Shown here: positions 57,761 to 64,000 of the stretch, piece by piece
Position numbering within the stretch: position 1 is the stretch's first letter
How the letters are laid out: each line of letters begins with the position of its first letter
DNA from: Polyangium sp. 15x6
GTDB taxonomy: Bacteria; Myxococcota_A; Polyangia; Polyangiales; Polyangiaceae
Direction of reading: 5' to 3'
DNA: 64,000 nucleotides
Assembly (NCBI RefSeq): GCF_029960785.1
Contig: NZ_JASBQE010000048.1
Location: forward strand, 1 to 64,000
The notes under the pieces: model-generated
Database searches by the model: none
What the model was told of the DNA's origin: nothing
Seen by the model: the letters and a program-made list of their open reading frames with translations, nothing else
Position numbers and translations under genes: made by a program

Positions 57761-58399
57761 ATGTTCACCGAGCCGGTCACGAAGGCGCTCGCAGGGTTCG
57801 ACGAGGGGATCCGCAAAGACGCATCCTCGTTCGTTCACGCATTCTGCAAAGATCTGCTCATCGACGTGGCGATCTTCTCCGCGGAGGATCTGATCACGGC
57901 CGTGGAAGAGGCGATGAACGCGGCGTCGGGGCGCGCGTCGTCGCCCGTGTTCACCGAGCGCCTGCGCGGGATGCTGCTCGGTTATCTGCACGAGCGGATG
58001 GTCGAGCTCTCTCGCGACGGCGTGCTTTTGCCGACGGGCCTCGATGGTGCGCGCTTCGCGACGCTCCTGAACGAGCTCGAGCGGACCTTCGGCGTGCTGC
58101 CCGCGCCCGAGATGAGCGTGTACGTCTACGGGATCATCGAAAACCGCAGCGGCCGCATGTTCGAGGTGGAGCTGCCGGGTCGAAAGGTACAGCCGGAGAC
58201 GACGCTCGATCCGAGCGACGGTCCGCTCGGACAACATCGAGATGCGCTCGTGACGTTACGTGAGGCGATCACGTCCGGACGGGTCGGGGTGAACGAGTCG
58301 AGCACGGGGGCACAGAAGCGCGTGCCGCTCGTTTCGTTCGCGCATGTGCTGGAGAGTGATCCGATCTTCGAGGTGATCGGTCCGATGGCGGTGCGCTGA
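57761..58399 (+). CDS. Unknown cytoplasmic protein
   Basis: 212 residues with GAGGAGG 9 nt before the ATG. The N-terminal 110 residues are helical (LITAVEEAMNAASG, RLRGMLLGYLHERMVELSR), the C-terminal part strand-rich (MSVYVYGIIENRSGRMFEVELPG). No signal, no Cys motif, no family recognised. It ends 4 bp before a convergent GNAT gene. Confidence 0.6.
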   Translation: MFTEPVTKALAGFDEGIRKDASSFVHAFCKDLLIDVAIFSAEDLITAVEEAMNAASGRASSPVFTERLRGMLLGYLHERMVELSRDGVLLPTGLDGARFATLLNELERTFGVLPAPEMSVYVYGIIENRSGRMFEVELPGRKVQPETTLDPSDGPLGQHRDALVTLREAITSGRVGVNESSTGAQKRVPLVSFAHVLESDPIFEVIGPMAVR

Positions 58400-58403
58400 A
58401 TCT

Positions 58404-59372
58404 TCACAGCACGCGATCGAGATCGCCGTCGCCCCAGGCGTAGTACCAGCGACGCGCGTCGAACACCGCGGGATCCATGCCCTCGCGCGCGTGCACCTGG
58501 AAGGGTTTGCCCTCGCGCGGGAAGAACCCGGCGCGCCCGAGGGTCCCCGCATTTGGGCCGCGCTCGTTGAGCTGCGTCACGAGCGCGTCCGCGCCCGAGC
58601 TCGACGCGATGATCGAGAGCGCGTGCCCAAAATCGTCCGGATGCGCGACGAGATCGACGAGGGCGACGCGCCTGGCCGCATGTTCGAGCACGCAGAGGCC
58701 GAGCGGTTCGTCCCGGGAGAGGACGACGAAGGCGCGCTGCGCGCGGGAGGGGCTCTCGACGAAGCGCCACGCGTAATGGGCGGCGTCGCGCACGGGCGTG
58801 ACGACGGTGTCGTCGACGGCGCGTTCGAAGATCCGATCGACGCGGGCGTCGCGTCCCTCGATCGGCACGAGGCGCGCGCCGCGAGCGGCGAGGCGGCCGA
58901 GCGGGCCGAGAATGCTCTGCAAGAGGCGCGGCCGCGCGAAGCGGCGCACGTGGCAAACGATGCGCGCGCCGGCGCGCTCGAGGGCGCGCAGGTTGTGCGG
59001 TTCGGGCGGGCCGAACATGACCTCGACGCCCTCGGCGCGCATCATTTCGAGCGAGGCGCGGTGCATCGCGGTGGCGATGCCGCGACGTCGAGCCGAGGGG
59101 CGTACGTAGCCGTCGCCTCCGATCGAGCCGAGGCGCACGCGGCCTGCGATGAGCATGCGGCGCGGGAAGACCGAGGTGATCCCGAGCGGCTCGCCGCTCC
59201 GTTCGTCGCGGGCGATCGCGGTGACGGCCCGCCCGTGCGGGTTCTGCTCGTAGAGCCAGGTGTACCTGCGCCCGACGTCCGACCCGGGCAGGTGCTCGGA
59301 GAGCAAATGCAGCACGAAGTCGCGGTGCCGTGCGTCGGCGCGTTCGATGAGAAAGCCTGGTGAAGTCGTCAC
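58404..59372 (-). CDS. GNAT-family acetyltransferase, two-lobe type
   Basis: 322 residues from a GTG. The first lobe has SIGGDGYVRPSARRRGIATAMHRASLEMM, with RRRGIA as the acetyl-CoA loop, and MFGPPEPHNLRALERAGARI as motif B. The second half, from about 160, is a degenerate GNAT-like lobe. Such double-lobe proteins act on sugars or peptides in polysaccharide synthesis in some cases; no context here supports that. Its neighbour downstream is the acyl-CoA dehydrogenase. Confidence 0.8.
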   Translation of the reverse strand: MTTSPGFLIERADARHRDFVLHLLSEHLPGSDVGRRYTWLYEQNPHGRAVTAIARDERSGEPLGITSVFPRRMLIAGRVRLGSIGGDGYVRPSARRRGIATAMHRASLEMMRAEGVEVMFGPPEPHNLRALERAGARIVCHVRRFARPRLLQSILGPLGRLAARGARLVPIEGRDARVDRIFERAVDDTVVTPVRDAAHYAWRFVESPSRAQRAFVVLSRDEPLGLCVLEHAARRVALVDLVAHPDDFGHALSIIASSSGADALVTQLNERGPNAGTLGRAGFFPREGKPFQVHAREGMDPAVFDARRWYYAWGDGDLDRVL

Positions 59373-59411
59373 GCGCGAGGGGCGTGCAAAGCACGCGCCC
59401 GGCCGCCCGCG

Positions 59412-61139
59412 CTAGAGCACGTCGAACGGATACGCGCCGTCGATGTAGGCGCGCCCGGCGATGGCCTTGCGCAGCTCGTCGTCGTTGCGCGCGAAGTCCG
59501 AGACGTTCTGCCGCAGGCGCTTGTGGGCCATGTTCAGGTAGAGCGAGCAGAGATCGATCTCGCGCCGCGCTCCGTCCTCGCCGCGCCGCTCGATCGCGCG
59601 CGTCGTGCGCGTGAGACACGCGGCCACGGCGAAGAGGTCCATCACCATGTCGGCGATGCGGAGCTGCGTGAACTGCATCTCGGCGATGTCGCGGCCATGC
59701 TTGCGCAGCACGTTCTCCGCCTGCACGGCGAGCTCGGAGACGTACTCCTCGAAGATCACCGCCTCGCGCCCGAGCAGCGGGTGTACGCGGGTCATGCGCT
59801 CTCTGCCGAGCGCGGCGCGCGCCTTGCGGAGCGCGAAATCACTGAGCAGGCCGAAGCCCTTGATGGGCTCGCGCATGGCCTTCGCGACCTCGGCGAGCGC
59901 CTTGCCCGGCGCGGCCATGCCCGAGAGCGCGATGAAGCAGCGGAGGATCTCGTTCGTGCCCTCGAAGATGAGGTTCACCCGCGAGTCACGCAGGATGCGC
60001 TCGTACGGATACTCTTGCATGTAGCCGATGCCGGCGGCGATCTGGAGCGTCTCGTTGACCACGCCCCAGAGCGTCTCGGAGCCCTTCACCTTGCAGATCG
60101 CGCTCTCCAGCGAGTAGTCGGCGATCTTCGAGTCGACGAGGCCCGCCGTGAGGTACGTCATCGATTCGAGCGCGTACGTCTCGGCGAGCATGCGCGCGAT
60201 CTTGTCCTTGATGAGGCCGAAGTCGCCGATGTTGCGGCCGAAGGCGCGCCTCTCCTCGACGCGCGCGATCGCCAGGCGGAGCAGCGTCTTGCAGATGCCG
60301 ACGCAGCCAGAGGCGAGGCCGAGGCGCCCCGAGTTCAGGACCTCCATCGCGACCTTGAAGCCCTTGCCCACGTCGCCGACGACGTTCTCGCGGGGCACGC
60401 GCACGTTCTCCAGGAAGATCCCGGTCGTCGAGGAGCCGCGGATGCCGAGCTTGTGCTCGTTCGGGCCGCTCGTGACGCCCATGCCGCGCTCCACGATGAA
60501 CGCGGTGATCTTCGGCTTCGCGCCCTCCTCGAGCGTGCTCGTGCGGGCGAAGACCGTGAACACGTCCGCGAAGCCGCCGTTCGTGATCCAGATCTTCGAG
60601 CCGTTCAGCACGTACGCCGCGCCGCCGTCGACCATCTCCGCGCGTGTCTTGATCGCCGCGGCGTCGGAGCCCGCGGACGGCTCGGTGAGCGCGAAGGCCG
60701 CGACAGACTCGCCCGTCGCGAGCTTCGGCAAATACCGCCGCTTCTGCTCGGGCGTGCCGAAGAGCAGGAGCGACTTGTAGCCGATCGACTGATGCGCCCC
60801 GAGCGTGACCGCGATCGAGGCATCCAGGCCGCCGATCTCCTGCATCACGCGCGCGTAGGCCGCGGTGGAGAGGCCGATGCCGCCGTACTCGGTCGGGATC
60901 TGCAGGCCGAACAGGCCGAGCGAGCGGAGGCCGGCCATGACCTCCTTCGGGATCTCCTGCTCGCGATCGATCTTCGCGCTGTCCACGTTCGCCGCGAAGA
61001 ACCGGCGCACGCTGTCGAGGATGATCGACGTGCTCTGCCGTTCCTCGGAGGTCATCTCCGGGTACGGGAAGATCATGTCTTCGGCGATCACGCCGTGGAA
61101 GAGCGCCTTCGTGAAGCTTTGCTCGATCAGCGGGGGCAC
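59412..61139 (-). CDS. Acyl-CoA dehydrogenase, long form with C-terminal extension
   Basis: 575 residues, longer than the usual 400. ALTEPSAGSDAAAIKTRA, ITNGGFADVFTVF, RRAFGRNIGDFGLIKDKIARM and RILRDSRVNLIFEGTNEI are complete, with the catalytic Glu in FEGTNEI. The extra ~190 residues after it are helical, as in VLCAD/ACAD9-type enzymes. The start is GTG 61139 with a weak AAGAAG site; a 7-bp inverted repeat overlaps it. It lies 37 bp after the HD gene on the same strand. Confidence 0.9.
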   Translation of the reverse strand: MPPLIEQSFTKALFHGVIAEDMIFPYPEMTSEERQSTSIILDSVRRFFAANVDSAKIDREQEIPKEVMAGLRSLGLFGLQIPTEYGGIGLSTAAYARVMQEIGGLDASIAVTLGAHQSIGYKSLLLFGTPEQKRRYLPKLATGESVAAFALTEPSAGSDAAAIKTRAEMVDGGAAYVLNGSKIWITNGGFADVFTVFARTSTLEEGAKPKITAFIVERGMGVTSGPNEHKLGIRGSSTTGIFLENVRVPRENVVGDVGKGFKVAMEVLNSGRLGLASGCVGICKTLLRLAIARVEERRAFGRNIGDFGLIKDKIARMLAETYALESMTYLTAGLVDSKIADYSLESAICKVKGSETLWGVVNETLQIAAGIGYMQEYPYERILRDSRVNLIFEGTNEILRCFIALSGMAAPGKALAEVAKAMREPIKGFGLLSDFALRKARAALGRERMTRVHPLLGREAVIFEEYVSELAVQAENVLRKHGRDIAEMQFTQLRIADMVMDLFAVAACLTRTTRAIERRGEDGARREIDLCSLYLNMAHKRLRQNVSDFARNDDELRKAIAGRAYIDGAYPFDVL

Positions 61140-61176
61140 TTGCTTCTTGTAGCAAGTTTTCCCGCGCGGATCGCCG

Positions 61177-62952
61177 TCAGCTCGCGGACTCCTCGGTCGT
61201 CGCGGGCTTGCCCTCGGCCTTCGGCTCGGTCGATTTCGGGACGTCCTTCGAGCTCTTGGGCTCGGGCAGCTCGGCGGGCGAATGCACGACCGTGGGCGTC
61301 GGCTGCGCGCCGTGCACGATGGGCGTCTTCTCGGCCTCCTGCTTCGCGCTGTCGCGTTGCCACGGGTACTTGATGCGGCCGTGGTAGAGGTTCACGAGCG
61401 TCGTCGCCATGCGCGTCGTGATGATGCGCAGATCCTCGAGCGTGAGGCCCGACTCGTCGAGCTGGCCGCTCGAGAGCTTCGTGAAGATGACGCGCTGGAT
61501 CATCTCCTCGAACTTCTTCTGCTCGGGCGGCCAGATCGTGCGGCTCGCAGCCTCGATGGAGTCGACGAGCATCAGGATCGCCGTCTCCTTCGTCTGCGGC
61601 TTCATGCCGGGGTAGCGGAAGTACTCCTGCGTGAGGCCCCGCGGGTTGCCCTGCTCCTTGCACTTGTGCCAGAAGAACTCGACGACCTGCGTGCCGTGGT
61701 GCGTGTAGGCGAACTCGACGACGGGCTCGGGGATACGGCCGTCGCGCAGGATCTTCGTGCCCATCACGACGTGCGCCATGATCGCGTCGGCCGAGACCTC
61801 CGGATCGAGCTCCTCGTGCGGCGATTTCTCGCCGTGCGCGAGGTTCTCCACGAAGTACTTGGGCTGCACGGTCTTGCCGAGGTCGTGGTAGTACGCGCCG
61901 ACCCGCGTGAGCAGCGCGTCGGCGCCGATCGCGCTCGCCGCGGCCTCGGCGAGGTTCGCCATCGCCCGCGCGTGCTCCCAGCTCCCCGGCGCCTCGGCCG
62001 ACATCTTCCGCAAGAGCGGCTGTTCGAGGTCCGTGAGATCCATCAGTTTTTCGCGCGAAACGTGGCCCATGGCGCGCTCGGCCGGATCGCGCAGCGCGCG
62101 CGCCAGGATGCCCGCGAGCATGCCGCCGCCGATGCAGCCGAGCACGTTCGAGCTCGTGCCGCGGAAGATGTCGGCGAGCAGGTTGAAGCGGCCCTCGTAG
62201 ACGACGGTGAGCGCGATTAACACGACCGCGCCCGAGATGCCCGCGAGCGTGCCCGCGACGAGCATCTGCCGCGCGTGCTTGCGATCGAAGAAGAAGAGCG
62301 TGGCCGCGACGCCGCGCACGAGCAGCACCGACAGGAGGATGTTGTCGAAGCGCAGGAGCGAGGCCGCGACGAACGCGACGGCGAGATCGACGAGGAAGGC
62401 CGTGCGCCTGTCGAAGGCGTGCGCGACCCAGAGCGGCAGCGCCGCCATCGGCACCCAGAACTCGGGTAGCGCCGTGAACAGGAGCATGCCCTTGGCGAGC
62501 GCGACGCTGCCCGCCATGAGGCTGAGGAGTCCGATCTGCGCGCGGAGGAGCCGCACGCGGTTCTGCCCGAAGCGCCGCAGGTACGCGGTGAGCATGAGGC
62601 AGACGATGAAGTGGATGACGAACACCGAGACGAGCCGCGCCGTCGCCGGCGGTCTACGCGTCGATTCGTAGGCGAAGGCGGCGCGGTGTTCGTCGTTGTC
62701 CTCCTGGAGGAGGGTGCCGCGCGGCACGATCACACGGGCGTGCTCGTACGCGAGGCGGCCGGAGCGAGCGTCGCGGACGATGCGCGGGCCGTAGGGAATG
62801 CGGAGCGTGACCGGCGCCGTCTCTCCGAGGCGAGGTGCCATGGAGGGCAGGTACAGCTCGAACGTCCCGATGGCCGTGAACAGGGCCGCGAAAATCAGGC
62901 TCAGCACGAGGCCGGCCGTCGCCCCTGCTCGAACACGCGTGGCTAGCATCAT
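61177..62952 (-). CDS. PgpH-like HD-domain membrane phosphohydrolase
   Basis: 591 residues from ATG 62952. One helix (GATAGLVLSLIFAALFTAIG), an extracytoplasmic region (about 35-110) shorter than in typical PgpH, then a 7TM block ending near LIALTVVYEG. The HD domain has GSWEHARAMANLAEAAA, YYHDLGKT and AYTHHGTQ, keeping the metal-binding HD pair. PgpH proteins hydrolyse c-di-AMP. The tail, 545-591, is low complexity. The substrate is inferred from family; the following gene is the acyl-CoA dehydrogenase. Confidence 0.87.
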   Translation of the reverse strand: MMLATRVRAGATAGLVLSLIFAALFTAIGTFELYLPSMAPRLGETAPVTLRIPYGPRIVRDARSGRLAYEHARVIVPRGTLLQEDNDEHRAAFAYESTRRPPATARLVSVFVIHFIVCLMLTAYLRRFGQNRVRLLRAQIGLLSLMAGSVALAKGMLLFTALPEFWVPMAALPLWVAHAFDRRTAFLVDLAVAFVAASLLRFDNILLSVLLVRGVAATLFFFDRKHARQMLVAGTLAGISGAVVLIALTVVYEGRFNLLADIFRGTSSNVLGCIGGGMLAGILARALRDPAERAMGHVSREKLMDLTDLEQPLLRKMSAEAPGSWEHARAMANLAEAAASAIGADALLTRVGAYYHDLGKTVQPKYFVENLAHGEKSPHEELDPEVSADAIMAHVVMGTKILRDGRIPEPVVEFAYTHHGTQVVEFFWHKCKEQGNPRGLTQEYFRYPGMKPQTKETAILMLVDSIEAASRTIWPPEQKKFEEMIQRVIFTKLSSGQLDESGLTLEDLRIITTRMATTLVNLYHGRIKYPWQRDSAKQEAEKTPIVHGAQPTPTVVHSPAELPEPKSSKDVPKSTEPKAEGKPATTEESAS

Positions 62953-63217
62953 TCGCTCGGGCCGCGGCGTGGCCTCGGCCGAATGCGGCCCGAGACGCCT
63001 CGGACACGCGGATCGGCCGACCGTAGCAGGCATTTCGCCGCGCGTCAGGGGGATCGCACGTGTCGCGCCACCCGAAGAACGCAACCCTCGCAGCCGCGCC
63101 CGCACGGCGTCCGGCTCGACATTGAAAATGTCCAAGGATTTCGCGGATGGATCGCGAGGTTTTTGCCGCACACCATCGAAGATTGCCGGGCGGCTCGGAA
63201 CTTGCTACGCACACACA

Positions 63218-64000
63218 ATGTCGTCCCCGCTCCGCGCGCTTTTTTCGAGCCGACGGGGCGCGCTCGTCATGGGGGTTTGTAATCGGACCCCGGACTCTTT
63301 CTCGGATGGGGGACGATTCCTGGATGATGCGGCAGCCGTTGCGCATGTGCGGGGGCTCGTGATCGAAGGAGCGCACATCCTCGACATCGGCGCCGAGTCG
63401 ACGCGGCCGGGCTCCTCCCCGATCGACGCGGCCGAGCAGATCCGGCGCATCGGCGGGCTCATCCGCGCGAGCGTCGAGCTCGGCGCGGTCGTCTCGATCG
63501 ACACCACGCTGCCCGACGTCGCCGCGTGGGCCCTCGGCGAGGGCGCGCGCATCGTGAACACGGTCTCGCTCGAACCAGCGGCCGAGCTCGGCGCGCTCTG
63601 CGCACACTTCGGCGCGTCGCTCGTCCTCATGCATTGCCGCGGCTCGATGACCGACATGCGCGGCTTCTCGATGTACGACGACGCCGCCTACGGGGACGTC
63701 GTCGCGGACATCGCGCGCGAGTGGACCGAAGCGGCCGAGCGGGCGCTCGCGAAGGGCCTCCCGCGCGAGGACCTCGTACTCGATCCGGGGCTCGGGTTCG
63801 CGAAGAACGCGCGGCACTCGATCGAGCTCTGCGCGCGGCTCGACGAGCTCGCGAAGCTCGGCTTTCCGGTGCTCGTGGGGCCGAGCCGAAAGTCGTTCGT
63901 CGCGCGCGCGGCATGGACGCCGGACGCGAGCGCGATCGCGCCGCCGGGAGAGCGGCTCGGCGGGACGATCGCCGCGGTGCTCGCGTGCGTGGCGCGCGGC
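63218..64000 (+). CDS. folP: Dihydropteroate synthase (3' truncated by window)
   Basis: 261 codons are visible from ATG 63218 and the gene runs past the edge. ALVMGVCNRTPDSFSDGGRF carries the pterin-binding motif (Val to Arg change from the usual NVTPDS). HILDIGAESTRPGSSP, VSIDTTLPDVA, MHCRGSMTDM and LVLDPGLGFAKN follow, then VGPSRKSFV. It joins pABA to the pterin in folate synthesis. Divergent from the HD gene, with 265 bp between that shows no clear signal. Confidence 0.96.
   Translation, partial: MSSPLRALFSSRRGALVMGVCNRTPDSFSDGGRFLDDAAAVAHVRGLVIEGAHILDIGAESTRPGSSPIDAAEQIRRIGGLIRASVELGAVVSIDTTLPDVAAWALGEGARIVNTVSLEPAAELGALCAHFGASLVLMHCRGSMTDMRGFSMYDDAAYGDVVADIAREWTEAAERALAKGLPREDLVLDPGLGFAKNARHSIELCARLDELAKLGFPVLVGPSRKSFVARAAWTPDASAIAPPGERLGGTIAAVLACVARG

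Noticed and set aside
61138-61157. 7-bp inverted repeat ACTTGCT/AGCAAGT covering the GTG start of the acyl-CoA dehydrogenase
   Set aside because: Short stem with a low expected stability; no evidence that it controls translation.

Overview
The window is a contiguous piece of chromosome from a very GC-rich, gene-dense Gram-negative bacterium. It most resembles Myxococcota, order Polyangiales (Sorangium/Polyangium type). The reasons are four eukaryotic-type Ser/Thr kinase loci, many short Ala/Pro/Gly-rich lipoproteins, PEGA and SBBP-type surface proteins, an MbnP/MbnH copper pair, and several acyl-CoA dehydrogenases. Taxonomy is inferred from protein character; there is no rRNA here. No insertion sequence, integrase, phage gene, CRISPR array or obvious biosynthetic cluster is visible, so the region looks like stable core plus lineage-specific chromosome.

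Layout. 1-7 kb: a STAS-like protein, the rplM-rpsI operon with a good promoter, two tandem acyl-CoA dehydrogenases that look like a heteromeric pair, two serine tRNAs, an outer-membrane protein and guaB. 7-14 kb: a kinase, a TPR/PEGA-like membrane protein and an SBBP-type lipoprotein in an overlapping operon, facing selD and a UbiB/ABC1 kinase. 14-21 kb: a cysteine hydrolase, a prolyl oligopeptidase lipoprotein with a GNAT, and an overlapping operon of two thioredoxin-fold isomerase-like proteins, an acyltransferase and nadA. 21-30 kb: a response regulator, a deoxynucleoside kinase, outer-membrane and lipoproteins, a GCS2-type ligase, a TPR protein with a HEPN-like RNxxxH motif, and a lipoprotein with three DsbA domains. 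30-33 kb: MbnP, MbnH and a third lipoprotein.

33-46 kb: a GT-C type membrane protein, an M14 carboxypeptidase, an unknown gene, miaA, a PAP2 phosphatase, a cytochrome P450, an AMIN-like lipoprotein, STAS-like and PAS-STAS proteins, three small minus-strand genes, a frameshifted Ser/Thr kinase and a phytase-esterase-like lipoprotein. 46-54 kb: purN, an FAD oxidoreductase-like protein, a PEGA protein, rsmD, a small lipoprotein, truA and an HtrA protease. 53-64 kb: an intact kinase next to a kinase homologue that has lost its catalytic residues (pseudokinase), a NamZ-like muramidase, unknown and GNAT genes, a third acyl-CoA dehydrogenase, a PgpH-like HD phosphohydrolase and the 5' part of folP, which runs off the window.

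Most genes sit in short operons with 1-4 nt ATGA/GTGA overlaps. Convergent neighbours frequently overlap or abut with no room for a terminator. The strongest leads are the pseudokinase/kinase tandem, the putative heteromeric acyl-CoA dehydrogenase, the TPR-HEPN protein, the three-domain DsbA lipoprotein and the MbnP-MbnH-third gene unit. No gene-level evidence for a wholly new defence or mobile system was found.
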